Source: Streptomyces griseicoloratus
GTDB lineage: Bacteria; Actinomycetota; Actinomycetes; Streptomycetales; Streptomycetaceae
Length of the DNA: 64,000 bases
Reading direction: 5' to 3'
Assembly (NCBI RefSeq): GCF_014534645.1
Contig: NZ_JACVQF010000231.1
Span: 1-64,000 of the forward strand
Every line of letters starts with the position of its first letter. Positions within the stretch are counted from its first letter, which is position 1. Under the pieces are notes generated by a model, which was not told where the DNA came from, did no database searches, and worked only from the letters and a program-made list of their open reading frames with translations. Made by a program: the position numbers and the translations under genes. Below are positions 54,613 to 63,272 of the stretch, one piece after another.

Positions 54613-55020
54613 ATGTACCAGCAGATGATCTTCGTGAACCTGGCCACGAACGACCTCGACGCCTCGAAGAAGTTCTTCACCGAGCTCGGTTACGAGATCA
54701 ACCCCCAGTTCAGCGACGAGACCGCCGCCTCGGTCGTCATCAGCGACACCATCATCGCGATGCTCCTCACCCGGGAGAAGTACGCCGAGTTCACCAAGAA
54801 GGAGATCGTGGACTCGACCAAGGCCAGCGAGGTGCTGATCGCGCTGAGTGCCGAGAGCCGCGAGAAGGTCGACGAGCTGGTCGACAAGGCGATCGCGGCG
54901 GGCGGTTCGCCCAGCGGCGAGACCCAGGACCACGGCTTCATGTACGGCCGCGCCTTCGACGACCTCGACGGCCACACCTGGGAGGTGGCGTGGATGGACC
55001 CGGCGGTCGTCCAGGGCTGA
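54613..55020 (+). CDS. VOC-family (glyoxalase-like) protein
   Basis: A 135-residue paired beta-alpha-beta-beta-beta protein (MIFVNLATNDLDASKKFFTELG ... GRAFDDLDGHTWEVAWMDP). The LDGH and WEV ending matches the PhnB-like/glyoxalase group, which includes both enzymes and resistance-type binders. ATG 54613 with GGAAGAGG four bases upstream. The 119-bp gap before it indicates its own promoter. Substrate unknown. Confidence 0.88.
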   Translation: MYQQMIFVNLATNDLDASKKFFTELGYEINPQFSDETAASVVISDTIIAMLLTREKYAEFTKKEIVDSTKASEVLIALSAESREKVDELVDKAIAAGGSPSGETQDHGFMYGRAFDDLDGHTWEVAWMDPAVVQG

Positions 55021-55246
55021 GGCGTTCCGCGGCGGCCCGGGGAGGCCCCGGGGGCGCATCCGGGATGCTTCGGGGGCGTTGAAACGTCTCTGCGGTTAAT
55101 GAGAGGGCAAAGCCAACGCCCTTGGAACGCCCGCGCGTTGACACTGCTCATGCACCGCTTATAGACCAGTGAGACTCCTGGGCGTGCTGGTGCCTCACCA
55201 GCACCCCGTCAACCCCCCGCATATGCGCTTCCCGTAAAGGACCAAC

Positions 55247-55972
55247 GTGGCAGTCCTGTCCATAATCAGCCGCACGGCATCACGCCGCGGCGTACGTGCC
55301 CTCGGCGTCGCCTCCGCCTCGCTCGCGCTGGCAGTCGGCGCCGCCGGCAACGCCCTCGCCTGCGACATCAGCGAGTTCTCCGCCGCCGCGAAGTGCGAGG
55401 GCGACAAGGGCGTCATCACCGTCACCGACGTGGACCCCGCCGGCATCCCCGCCACCGTCACCGTCTACCTGCAGAACAACGGCGCCGACGCCAAGAAGGT
55501 CGGCGAGCAGGTGGTCAAGGGCTCGCGCGAAGGCACCACCATCACCTTCGCCGAGGACTGGCAGCCGAACGCCGAGTACCGCATCCACGTGAAGGCCGCG
55601 GACTACGTCGACGAGGACATCAAGCCGAACCTCGTCACCCCGGCGACCGCCTGCGGGACGCAGGACACGGCGAGCCCGACGCCCACGCCGACGCCGTCGG
55701 AGACCTCCTCGGCGCCGTCCGGGGAGACCGGAACGCCGGTGCCGTCCCCGTCGACGCCGTCGGCGCCGGCAGGCTCGGCGAGCGAGAGCACCGCCCCGGC
55801 GGGCGGGGCCGGCAACGCCCCGTCGGCCGCGGCCGGCGAGTCCAACCTCGCCGAGACCGGTGCGAACTCCAACACCGGTCTGATCGTCGGCATCGCGGCG
55901 GCCCTGGTCGTCGTCGGTGGCGCGGCGGTCTTCCTCGGCCTGCGCCGTCGCGGGGCGAACGGCAGCCGCTGA
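55247..55972 (+). CDS. sortase-anchored cell-surface protein (LAETG)
   Basis: Exported protein of 241 residues. Signal peptide to about residue 38 (ALA before C39), a ~95-residue beta-rich domain with three Cys, then a Thr/Pro/Ser-rich wall-spanning stalk (140-200), the sortase motif LAETG at 201-205, a 22-residue helix and RRR tail. LAxTG is the motif used by Streptomyces class-E sortases, as for long chaplins. GTG 55247 has AAAGGA six bases upstream. No sortase gene is beside it. The folded domain is not recognised. Confidence 0.9.
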   Translation: MAVLSIISRTASRRGVRALGVASASLALAVGAAGNALACDISEFSAAAKCEGDKGVITVTDVDPAGIPATVTVYLQNNGADAKKVGEQVVKGSREGTTITFAEDWQPNAEYRIHVKAADYVDEDIKPNLVTPATACGTQDTASPTPTPTPSETSSAPSGETGTPVPSPSTPSAPAGSASESTAPAGGAGNAPSAAAGESNLAETGANSNTGLIVGIAAALVVVGGAAVFLGLRRRGANGSR

Positions 55973-55991
55973 CGCCCGCACAGCCGTGACA

Positions 55992-56027
55992 GCGGTGGCC
56001 CGTCCCCGGCCGGGGGCGGGCCACCGC
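55992..56027. terminator. bidirectional terminator
   Basis: GCGGTGGCCCG (55992-56002) pairs with CGGGCCACCGC (56017-56027), with a further GC-rich inner stem, between the convergent sortase-substrate and DinB-type genes. Confidence 0.85.
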
Positions 56028-56042
56028 CACGTCAGCGGGGCC

Positions 56043-56840
56043 TCACCCGAACGTCGCCCGCTCCAGCCAGAAGTCCAGCAGTTCCCGCTCGCCGAGCACC
56101 TCCAGCTCCGGGGCGTCCAGCGGCAGCCGGCGGTAGAAGGCCAGCAGGACGGAGGTGAGCGGCCCCCGCAGCGCGACCGTCGCCTTCTCGTGGCCGCGGC
56201 GCCAGGTCACGCCCTCCTCGGGGAGTTCGATCAGCCACTCGCCGTCGAGGCCGGGGGCGGTGTCGGTGGCGTGCAGATGGATGCTGTGGCCGGGGCGGCG
56301 CAGTTCCCTGGCCGGCCCGTCCGGCATCACCTGCTGCACGAACCGTACGATCTCCAGCCACTCCTCGATCGCGTCGGCCGCCACGTCGGCCGCGACCCGG
56401 TAGGGCAGCCCGGCGGCGAGCGCGGCGTCGGCGCGGTGCACGGTGATCTCGTGCGTCATCCGGCGGGCCCAGAAGCCCGCGTCGTGCTTCCCGGCCCATG
56501 CCCACACCTTCGTGTCCGGCCCGGCCTCCCGCAGCGCGTCCACGACCGCCGCGCCCGACTCCGCCAGCCACGCGTCCAGCGCGGCCGCGTCGCCCCGGGC
56601 CTCGGGTCCGGCGTGTCCCGGTGCCTGCTCGCCGGGGACGTTCTCCTGGGCCCGGGTGCGCACCAGCAGGTCCACCCAGCGCAGGGCGCGCCCCATGTGC
56701 CGCACCAGGTCCTCCAGGGACCAATCCGGGCAGGTCGGCACCGTGGCGTTGAGGTCCGCGCCGGAGGTGACCACGGCCCTGAACTCCCGGACCTGGTGGG
56801 CGATCTCGTCGCAGTAGCGGTCGTGTGCGAGTGAGGTCAT
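56043..56840 (-). CDS. maleylpyruvate isomerase/DinB-type mycothiol-dependent protein
   Basis: A 265-residue protein of the actinobacterial maleylpyruvate isomerase N-terminal (DinB-like four-helix) family. PDWSLEDLVRHMGRAL contains the first conserved metal-binding His, and TRMTHEITVHRADAALAAG (as RRMTHEITVHR) carries the second metal motif; a beta-rich C-terminal domain follows. Start ATG 56840 with AGGA eight bases upstream. Neighbours do not reveal the reaction; many relatives are uncharacterised mycothiol transferases. Confidence 0.85.
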   Translation of the reverse strand: MTSLAHDRYCDEIAHQVREFRAVVTSGADLNATVPTCPDWSLEDLVRHMGRALRWVDLLVRTRAQENVPGEQAPGHAGPEARGDAAALDAWLAESGAAVVDALREAGPDTKVWAWAGKHDAGFWARRMTHEITVHRADAALAAGLPYRVAADVAADAIEEWLEIVRFVQQVMPDGPARELRRPGHSIHLHATDTAPGLDGEWLIELPEEGVTWRRGHEKATVALRGPLTSVLLAFYRRLPLDAPELEVLGERELLDFWLERATFG

Positions 56841-56865
56841 GGGCCGCATCCTACGAGCGGGCCGA

Positions 56866-57885
56866 TCAGCCGAGCACGACGATTTCCGCCACGTCGAACT
56901 CCACCCCGACCGTGTCCCCGGCCTCCGGCGCCGCCCGCAGCGCACACGCCGCCTCCAGACGCGGCGCGCCCTCGGGCTGCAGGTGCACGGCGACATGGGT
57001 GCCCCGGAAGGTGCGGGCGGTGACCGTGCAGCGCAGGCCGGCGTCGGCGGGAACCAGCCGTACTCCGGCGGGCCGGACGAGCAGGGTACGGGGGCCCTGC
57101 GGGGCGTCCTCGGGGACCGGGACCTTGCCCCAGGGGGTGTCCGCGGCCTGTCCGGTGACGGTCGCGTCGATCACGTTGTCGAAGCCGAGGAAGCGGGCCA
57201 CGAACGCGTCGGCGGGCCGCTGCCACACCTGCAGCGGCGTCCCCGACTGGGCGATCCGCCCGTCCCGCATCACCACGACCCGGTCGGCCAGCGCGAACGC
57301 CTCGCCCTGGTCGTGCGTCACGGCGAGCACGGTGGTGCCCAACCGGCCGAACAGCTCCCGCAGTTCCACCACCAGCCGTTCCCGCAGCGAGCGGTCGAGC
57401 TGGCCGAGCGGCTCGTCCAGCATCAGCAGCCGGGGCCGGGGCGCGAGGGCGCGGGCCAGCGCCACCCGCTGCTGCTCACCCCCGGACAGCGCGGCGACGG
57501 ACCGGCGGGCGGCTCCGGGCAGCCCGACCAGCTCCAGCAACTCCCCCACCCGCTGCCGCTGTTCGGCCCGGGACGCGCCCCGCATCCGCGGCCCGAAGGC
57601 GATGTTCCCGGCCACGTCCCGCTGCGGGAAGAGCTGGTGGTCCTGGAACATCAGCCCCACCTCGCGCTTGTGCGCGGGCACCCCGGCCTGGTCCCGCCCG
57701 TCGAGCGTCACCCGTCCGGCGTCCAGGGGCTGGAGCCCGGCGACGGCCCGCAGCAGGGTCGACTTGCCGCTGCCGCTGGGTCCGAGCACGCACACGACCT
57801 CGTGCTCGGCGACACCGAGGTCGACGGCGTCGAGCACGGCCCGTCCGCCGAAGCGTACGGTCGCCCCTTCGAGGCTCAGCAGCAT
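56866..57885 (-). CDS. thiQ: ThiQ-like thiamine ABC ATPase
   Basis: ATPase of 339 residues with intact Walker A (GPSGSGKST), signature (LSGGEQQR), Walker B (LMLDEP) and H-loop (AVTHDQGEAF), and a C-terminal TOBE-like domain. Its ATG is two bases after the stop of the permease gene. The TPP riboswitch ahead of the operon fixes thiamine or a precursor as the likely substrate, although sequence alone would equally suggest iron or molybdate importers. Confidence 0.9.
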   Translation of the reverse strand: MLLSLEGATVRFGGRAVLDAVDLGVAEHEVVCVLGPSGSGKSTLLRAVAGLQPLDAGRVTLDGRDQAGVPAHKREVGLMFQDHQLFPQRDVAGNIAFGPRMRGASRAEQRQRVGELLELVGLPGAARRSVAALSGGEQQRVALARALAPRPRLLMLDEPLGQLDRSLRERLVVELRELFGRLGTTVLAVTHDQGEAFALADRVVVMRDGRIAQSGTPLQVWQRPADAFVARFLGFDNVIDATVTGQAADTPWGKVPVPEDAPQGPRTLLVRPAGVRLVPADAGLRCTVTARTFRGTHVAVHLQPEGAPRLEAACALRAAPEAGDTVGVEFDVAEIVVLG

Positions 57886-57887
57886 CC

Positions 57888-59564
57888 CTAGAACTCCCCG
57901 GTCCGGTCGGTCCGCAGCCGCTCCAGCACCACCAGGGCCACGGCGCACACCACCATCAGAATCGTCGACAGGGCCATCGCCTGGCCGTAGTTCATGTCCC
58001 CCGGACGCCCCAGCAGCCGTGCCACGGCGACCGGCAGCGTCGGGTTGTCGGGCCGCGCGATGAACACGGTCGCCCCGAACTCCCCGAGCGACACCGCGAA
58101 GGCGAACCCGGCCGCGACCAGCAGCGCCCGCCGCACCATCGGCAGGTCCACCTCCCGCCACACCCGCCACGGCGACGCCCCCAGCACCGCCGCCGCCTCC
58201 CGCAGCCGTACGTCCACCGCCCGCAGCACCGGCAGCATCGTCCGTACGACGAAGGGGACGCCGACCAGCGCCTGGGCGAGCGGCACCAGGATCCAGGAGG
58301 ACCTCAGGTCCAGCGGCGGTTCGTCGAGCGCGATCAGGAACCCGAAGCCGACCGTCACGGCGGACACCCCGAGCGGCAGCATCAGCAGCGCGTCGAAGCC
58401 GCGCACGAAGCGGCCCGCGTCCCGGCGGGTGAGCGCGGTGGCGGCCAGTCCGCCGATCACGACGGCGATGGCGGTGGCGGCGACGGCGTACTGGAGCGAG
58501 TTGCCGATCGCGTCGACCGGCGGGACGAGGAAGGCGCCGCCGTCCTCGCGGGTCAGCGCCCGGTAGTAGCCGAAGCCGGGCGCGCCGAGCGAACGCTGCA
58601 CCAGGACGGCCAGCGGCAGCAGGACGAGCCCGGCGACGGTGACCAGGACCCCGCCCAGCAGCGCCCACTGCCCGGCCCCGCGCGGCCGGCGCACGGTGAC
58701 CGACGCGTCCACCAGGCGCAGGGCCGTCTCCCGCCGCCGTACCGTCCAGGCGTGCACGGCCAGCACCGCGGCCACCGCGGCGAACTGGACCAGCGTCAGC
58801 ACGGCGGCCGTGGACAGGTCGAAGACCTGGGAGGTCTGCCGGTAGATCTCCACTTCGAGGGTGGAGAAGGTGGGCCCGCCGAGGATCTGGACGACGCCGA
58901 AGGAGGTGAAGGTGAACAGGAAGACCATCAGGGCGGCGGCGGCCACGGCCGGCGCGAGCGCGGGCAGCGTGACCTGCCGCCAGGCGGTGAGGCGGGAGGC
59001 GCCGAGCATCCGCGCGGCCTCCTCCTGGCGCGGGTCGAGCTGCGACCAGAGGCCGCCGACGGTGCGCACGACGACCGCGTAGTTGAAGAAGACGTGCGCG
59101 AGCAGGATCGCCCACACGGTGGTGTCCAGGCGCACGCCCCACAGCTCGTCGAGCAGCCCGCCGCGCCCGACCAGCGCCAGGAACGCCGTACCGACGACGA
59201 CCGTCGGCAGCACGAACGGCACGGTGACCACGGCCCGCAGGAACTGCTTGCCGGGGAAGTCGAGCCGGGCGAAGACGTACGCGGCCGGCAGCGCGATCAG
59301 CAGCGTGAGCGCGGTGGACGCCAGCGCCTGCCAGGTGGTGAACCACAGCACGTGGCGGACGTCGGGCTGTGCCAGCACGTCCCCGATCCGCCCGAACCGC
59401 CAGGCCCCGTCGACCTCCAGTCCGCGCGCGACGATCGCGGCGACGGGGTAGGCGAAGAACACCGCGAAGAACGCGACGGGCACGGCCATCAGGCCGAGCC
59501 GTGCCGCGTTCCCGCGTCGCCGGCCGGGGGCGGCCTCGGCTACTTCAGTACGAGCGAGGTCCAC
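57888..59564 (-). CDS. thiP: ThiP-like thiamine ABC permease (fused two-domain)
   Basis: Inner-membrane permease of 558 residues with two permease halves and two EAA loops (RQEEAARMLGASRLTAWRQVTLP and RLREAAAVLGASPWRVWREVDLP), as in ThiP and FbpB. About 12 helices. GTG 59564 is the best start; it overlaps the ThiB gene by 25 bp and has no strong ribosome binding site, so re-initiation is likely. An internal ATG at 59489 would cut into the first helix region. Confidence 0.9.
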   Translation of the reverse strand: MDLARTEVAEAAPGRRRGNAARLGLMAVPVAFFAVFFAYPVAAIVARGLEVDGAWRFGRIGDVLAQPDVRHVLWFTTWQALASTALTLLIALPAAYVFARLDFPGKQFLRAVVTVPFVLPTVVVGTAFLALVGRGGLLDELWGVRLDTTVWAILLAHVFFNYAVVVRTVGGLWSQLDPRQEEAARMLGASRLTAWRQVTLPALAPAVAAAALMVFLFTFTSFGVVQILGGPTFSTLEVEIYRQTSQVFDLSTAAVLTLVQFAAVAAVLAVHAWTVRRRETALRLVDASVTVRRPRGAGQWALLGGVLVTVAGLVLLPLAVLVQRSLGAPGFGYYRALTREDGGAFLVPPVDAIGNSLQYAVAATAIAVVIGGLAATALTRRDAGRFVRGFDALLMLPLGVSAVTVGFGFLIALDEPPLDLRSSWILVPLAQALVGVPFVVRTMLPVLRAVDVRLREAAAVLGASPWRVWREVDLPMVRRALLVAAGFAFAVSLGEFGATVFIARPDNPTLPVAVARLLGRPGDMNYGQAMALSTILMVVCAVALVVLERLRTDRTGEF

Positions 59565-60622
59565 GACTTGACCCACTGGTCGCGGTTGTCGGCGATCTTC
59601 GCCGGGTCCATCGTCCGGGGGGCCTTCACCTCGGGCGCGTACGCGGTGAACTCGGCGGGCAGCTTCGCGTCCCCGGCCACCGGGTGGACGAACATGTTCA
59701 GCGGCATGTCCTCCTGGAACTGCCTGCTGATCAGGAAGTCGATCAGTGCCTTGCCGCCCTCGGGGTTCTTGGCGTTGCTCAGCAGCCCGGCGAACTCGAT
59801 CTGCCGGAAGCAGGTCCCCGTCGCCACCCCGGTGGGCGCGGTGTCCGGCTTCGGGTCGGCGTAGATCACCTCGACGGGCGGGGAGGAGGCGTAGGAGACG
59901 ACGAGCGGACGGTCGCCCTTGGCCTTCTTGCCGCCCGCGGAGCCGGAGAACTCCTCGTTGTACGCCTGCTCCCAGCCGTCGACGACCTTCACGCCGTTGT
60001 CCTTGAGCTTCTTCCAGTAGTCCTGCCAGCCGTCGTCCCCGTACTCGGCGGCGGTGCCGAGCAGGAAGCCGAGGCCGGGCGAGGAGGTGCCGGCGTTCTC
60101 GGTGACGAGCAGGTTCTTGTACTCGGGCTTGGTGAGGTCGTCGAAGGAGTCCGGCGGGGTCAGCTTGTGCTCGCTGAAGTACGCCTTGTCGTAGTTGACG
60201 CAGATGTCGCCGTAGTCGACGGGCGTGACCCGGTGCTTGTCGCCGTCGACCCGGTACCGCGCGTCGACCCGGTCCAGGCCCTTCGCCTCGTACGGCTGGA
60301 ACAGCCCGTTGTCCAGCGCCCGGGACAGCAGCGTGTTGTCGACGCCGAAGAAGACGTCGCCCTGCGGGTTGTCCTTGGTGAGGACGGCCTTGTTGACGGC
60401 CTGGCCGGCGTCGCCGTCCTCCAGGACCCTGACCTTGTAGCCGGAGCTCTTCTCGAAGGCGGCGACGACGTCCTTGGACGCGGCCCACGAGTCGTGGCTG
60501 ACGAGGGTCACGGTCTTGGAGTCGCCGGACCCCTTCCCCTCGTCGGACGACGATCCGCACGCGGACAGCGTGACCAGGCCGAGCCCGACGGCCAGGGCGG
60601 TGGCCTTCTTGGTGATGCTCAC
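59540..60622 (-). CDS. thiB: ThiB-like thiamine-binding lipoprotein
   Basis: Extracellular binding protein of 360 residues: Lys-rich start (SITKKATAL), lipobox ending at C22 (TLSAC), then a type-II binding fold with VTLVSHDSWAASKDVV and VDYGDICVNYDKAYF, similar to ThiB. GTG 60622 follows a perfect AGGAGG at seven bases; that site is buried in a small hairpin at 60628-60647. First gene of the thiBPQ operon controlled by the TPP riboswitch at 60717-60801. Confidence 0.93.
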   Translation of the reverse strand: MSITKKATALAVGLGLVTLSACGSSSDEGKGSGDSKTVTLVSHDSWAASKDVVAAFEKSSGYKVRVLEDGDAGQAVNKAVLTKDNPQGDVFFGVDNTLLSRALDNGLFQPYEAKGLDRVDARYRVDGDKHRVTPVDYGDICVNYDKAYFSEHKLTPPDSFDDLTKPEYKNLLVTENAGTSSPGLGFLLGTAAEYGDDGWQDYWKKLKDNGVKVVDGWEQAYNEEFSGSAGGKKAKGDRPLVVSYASSPPVEVIYADPKPDTAPTGVATGTCFRQIEFAGLLSNAKNPEGGKALIDFLISRQFQEDMPLNMFVHPVAGDAKLPAEFTAYAPEVKAPRTMDPAKIADNRDQWVKSWTSLVLK

Positions 60623-60627
60623 TGAAT

Positions 60628-60647
60628 TCCTCCTGGGTGACCAGGAG
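60628..60647 (-). promoter_or_regulatory. hairpin masking the thiB ribosome binding site
   Basis: On the minus strand CTCCTGG (60647-60641) pairs with CCAGGAG (60636-60630) over a four-base loop; the 3' arm is the thiB Shine-Dalgarno. It is the natural off-state of a translational riboswitch. Confidence 0.7.
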
Positions 60648-60655
60648 AAGACGCG

Positions 60656-60693
60656 GCCCTGCCCGGAACCCTGTGGAGGGTCCCGGGCAGGGC
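60656..60693 (-). terminator. terminator-like hairpin in the thiB leader
   Basis: GCCCTGCCCGG (60656-60666) pairs with CCGGGCAGGGC (60683-60693), extended inward by ACCCT/AGGGT across one mismatch, loop of four. It lies between the TPP aptamer and thiB and could be the expression platform's terminator. No U-tract follows. Confidence 0.65.
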
Positions 60694-60716
60694 GCAACAG
60701 CTCGAGTGGTGACCGA

Positions 60717-60801
60717 TCTCCCTACCCAGAATGACCTGGGCCAGGTTCGGAGGGTCTGCGGCCGGTGCCGCACTCTCAGCGCTGTGGCGCTCCCCTGTCG
60801 G
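60717..60801 (-). promoter_or_regulatory. TPP riboswitch (THI element)
   Basis: Read on the minus strand the conserved core is unmistakable: AGGGGAGC then GCTGAGAGT (60780-60772), ACCCTCCGAACCTG (60755-60742) and GGTCATTCTGGGTAGGGA (60736-60719). These are the pyrimidine- and pyrophosphate-sensing arms of the TPP aptamer. It precedes thiBPQ by about 95 bases and should switch transport off when thiamine diphosphate is abundant. Confidence 0.95.
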
Positions 60802-60803
60802 AA

Positions 60804-60839
60804 TATGAAGATGTACTGGCGTATGAAGATGTACTGACG
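60804..60839. repeat. 18-bp tandem repeat in the thiBPQ promoter region
   Basis: TATGAAGATGTACTGGCG (60804-60821) is followed at once by TATGAAGATGTACTGACG (60822-60839), one mismatch. It is A/T-rich against its surroundings, directly upstream of the riboswitch in the minus direction, so it probably contains the promoter; each unit offers a CTTCATA(C/T) -10-like element. Confidence 0.75.
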
Positions 60840-60848
60840 CCGGTCAGA

Positions 60849-61979
60849 TTACCTCTCGCTCGCGGCGAGCTGACCACACGCCCCGTCGATCTCCTGGCCA
60901 CGGGTGTCCCGGATCGTCACCGGCACACCGTGGGCCGCGATCGCCTCGACGAACGCCTTCTCGTCCTCGGGGCGCGAGGCGGTCCACTTGGAGCCGGGCG
61001 TCGGGTTGAGGGGGATCAGGTTGACGTGCACCGGCTTGCCCTTGAGCAGCCGCCCGAGGCGGTCGCCGCGCCACGCCTGGTCGTTGATGTCCCGGATCAG
61101 CGCGTACTCGATGGACAGCCGCCGGCCCGACTTCGCCGCGTACTCCAGTCCGGCGTCCAGCACCTCGCGCACCTTCCACCGCGTGTTGACGGGGACGAGG
61201 GTGTCGCGCAGCTCGTCGTCGGGCGCGTGCAGCGAGATGGCGAGGCGGCACTTGAAGCCCTCGTCGGCGAACCGGTGGATGGCGGGGACCAGGCCGACCG
61301 TGGAGACCGTGATGCCGCGCTGGGACAGCCCGAGGCCGTCGGGCTCGGGGTCGGTGAGCCGGCGGATGGCGCCGACGACCCGGTTGTAGTTGGCGAGGGG
61401 CTCGCCCATGCCCATGAAGACGATGTTGCTGAGCCGGGCCGGGCCGCCGGGGACCTCGCCGTCGCGCAGTGCGCGCATGCCGTCGACGATCTGGTGCACG
61501 ATCTCGGCGGTGGACAGGTTACGGTCCAGACCGGCCTGCCCGGTGGCGCAGAACGGGCAGTTCATGCCGCAGCCCGCCTGGGAGCTGATGCACATGGTGA
61601 CCCGGTCCGGGTACCGCATCAGCACCGACTCGACGAGCGTGCCGTCGAACAGCTTCCACAGGGTCTTGCGCGTGGTGCCCTGGTCGGTCGACAGATGCCG
61701 GACGACCGTCATCAGCTCGGGAAGCAGCGCCTCCTGGAGCGCCTGCCGGGAGCCGGCGGGGATGTCGGTCCACTGCTCGGGGTCGTGCGCGTACCGCGCG
61801 AAGTAGTGCTGCGAGAGCTGCTTGGCACGGAACGGCTTCTCGCCGACAGCGGCGACGGCCTCCTTGCGCTCGGCGGGCGTGAGGTCGGCAAGGTGCCGCG
61901 GCGGCTTCTTCGCTCCGCGCGGCGCGACGAAGGTGAGCTCACCGGGGACTGGACGGGCCACGGTCGGGCAACTCCTCAT
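60849..61979 (-). CDS. rlmN: RlmN, dual-specificity rRNA/tRNA m2A methyltransferase
   Basis: Radical-SAM enzyme of 376 residues that methylates A2503 of 23S rRNA and A37 of some tRNAs. The CX3CX2C cluster motif is CGMNCPFC, and the mechanistic C-terminal Cys is in [18 protein letters not shown] is the usual SAM-side motif. ATG 61979 has a poor ribosome binding site; a palindrome (61992-62020) lies directly upstream. Follows cdsA on the same strand, as in other actinobacteria. Confidence 0.96.
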   Translation of the reverse strand: MRSCPTVARPVPGELTFVAPRGAKKPPRHLADLTPAERKEAVAAVGEKPFRAKQLSQHYFARYAHDPEQWTDIPAGSRQALQEALLPELMTVVRHLSTDQGTTRKTLWKLFDGTLVESVLMRYPDRVTMCISSQAGCGMNCPFCATGQAGLDRNLSTAEIVHQIVDGMRALRDGEVPGGPARLSNIVFMGMGEPLANYNRVVGAIRRLTDPEPDGLGLSQRGITVSTVGLVPAIHRFADEGFKCRLAISLHAPDDELRDTLVPVNTRWKVREVLDAGLEYAAKSGRRLSIEYALIRDINDQAWRGDRLGRLLKGKPVHVNLIPLNPTPGSKWTASRPEDEKAFVEAIAAHGVPVTIRDTRGQEIDGACGQLAASER

Positions 61980-61991
61980 GACGACGGGCCT

Positions 61992-62081
61992 ATGGCGTCC
62001 CCGCCTCGGCGGGGCGATCGGCAGGACCTTGCCGAAGCCAGGAGACCTCACTGGATCATCCCCGTCTCGGCGGGGATGCAC
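61992..62081 (-). CRISPR. candidate one-spacer CRISPR-like repeat pair
   Basis: Minus-strand reading: a 29-base repeat at 62081-62053 (GTGCATCCCC ... GGATGATCC) resembles type I-E repeats of Streptomyces; a 32-base spacer follows (62052-62021), then a degenerate 29-base copy (62020-61992) sharing 17 of 29 positions, mostly CCCCGCCGAG and CGGGG. The 29-32-29 spacing is exactly I-E geometry. No cas genes are present. Two unrelated hairpins are the main alternative. Confidence 0.4.
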
Positions 62082-62082
62082 G

Positions 62083-62113
62083 AAAGGGCCCGCAGCCATC
62101 GCCACGGGCCCTT
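62083..62113 (-). terminator. terminator of cdsA
   Basis: AAGGGCCCG (62084-62092) pairs with CGGGCCCTT (62105-62113) over a 12-base loop, ending in CCCTTTCG on the minus strand, 20-50 bp after the cdsA stop. Confidence 0.8.
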
Positions 62114-62132
62114 CCAGAGTACCTGACGCCTG

Positions 62133-63272
62133 TCAACCCGACCCGACGAAGATCACCAGCAGCAGCCACACCACCGGCGCGGTCGGCAGCAGCGAGTCAA
62201 GCCGGTCCATGATGCCGCCGTGCCCCGGGAGCAGCGTTCCCATGTCCTTGATGCCCAGGTCCCGCTTGATCATGGACTCGCCGAGGTCGCCCAGCGTGGC
62301 GCTGGCCGCGACGGCGAGGCCCAGCAGCAGGCCCTGCCACCAGGAGCCGTCGTCGATCAGGAACTCCATGCACAGCGCGCCCGCGACCATGGCGAACGCC
62401 ACCGCTCCGAGCAGGCCCTCGCGGGTCTTGCCGGGGCTGATGCGCGGGGCGAGCTTCTTCCGGCCGAAACGCCAGCCGACCGCGTACGCGCCGGTGTCGC
62501 TGACGACGGTCAGCACCAGGAACGTCAGGACGCGCCACGGGCCGTCCTGAGCCGTCAGCATCATCGCGACGAACGTCGCGAGGAACGGCACGTAGAACGC
62601 GGCGAACACGCCCGCCGTGACGTCCTTGAGATACCCCTCCGGCGGTTCCGTCATCCGCCATACGAGAACCGCCAGCGCGGTGAGCGCCATGGCGACCCAC
62701 GCCCCCTCGGCCCCCCTGACGTAGCCGGCCACCACCATCGCCGCGCCGCCCAGCGCGAGCGGGACGAGGGGTGCCTTGATGCCCTTGCGCTCGTCGAGCC
62801 GCTTGGTCAGTTCCCACAGGCCCACCACGACGGCGACGGCGATCACGCCGACGAACACGGCCTTGACGACGAAGAGCGACGCGACGATGACCACGCCGAG
62901 TCCGAGGCCGACGCCTATCGCGGCCCCCAGGTCACGCCCCGCGCTCTTCTTCTGCGGCCGGGGCTCCGGCTGGGGGACGTCGGACATGGGCTCCGGATTC
63001 TGCGGCACCGCCGCATACGGCTGGGCCGACGGGTTCTCGTCGCGGAACGGCTCGTCTCGGAACAGGGGGCCGCTCAGCCGAGCGGCCCCACGGTCGTCAT
63101 CCTGGTCTCCGCCGTGTTCGGGTACGTCGGGCACGATGGGCATGGGGCGAGTGTGCTGCGCGTTGTGCGCATCGTACGCGGGACCCGCCGGGGCGGCGCC
63201 CCGGGCAGGTCCCTGGTCGGACGGCCCCCAGTACCCGGCTTGTGGCGGCGCTCCCCAGGAAGAGTCGTTCAT
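62133..63272 (-). CDS. cdsA: CdsA, phosphatidate cytidylyltransferase
   Basis: Makes CDP-diacylglycerol from phosphatidate and CTP in the inner membrane. The protein has 379 residues; an unusually long Pro/Gln-rich cytoplasmic N-terminus (about 110 residues) precedes about eight helices. The family signature is complete: SMIKRDLGIKDMGTLLPGHGG followed by IMDRLD. The ATG at 63272 shares one base with the frr stop (TGATG). Conserved place in the frr-cdsA operon. Confidence 0.96.
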   Translation of the reverse strand: MNDSSWGAPPQAGYWGPSDQGPARGAAPAGPAYDAHNAQHTRPMPIVPDVPEHGGDQDDDRGAARLSGPLFRDEPFRDENPSAQPYAAVPQNPEPMSDVPQPEPRPQKKSAGRDLGAAIGVGLGLGVVIVASLFVVKAVFVGVIAVAVVVGLWELTKRLDERKGIKAPLVPLALGGAAMVVAGYVRGAEGAWVAMALTALAVLVWRMTEPPEGYLKDVTAGVFAAFYVPFLATFVAMMLTAQDGPWRVLTFLVLTVVSDTGAYAVGWRFGRKKLAPRISPGKTREGLLGAVAFAMVAGALCMEFLIDDGSWWQGLLLGLAVAASATLGDLGESMIKRDLGIKDMGTLLPGHGGIMDRLDSLLPTAPVVWLLLVIFVGSG

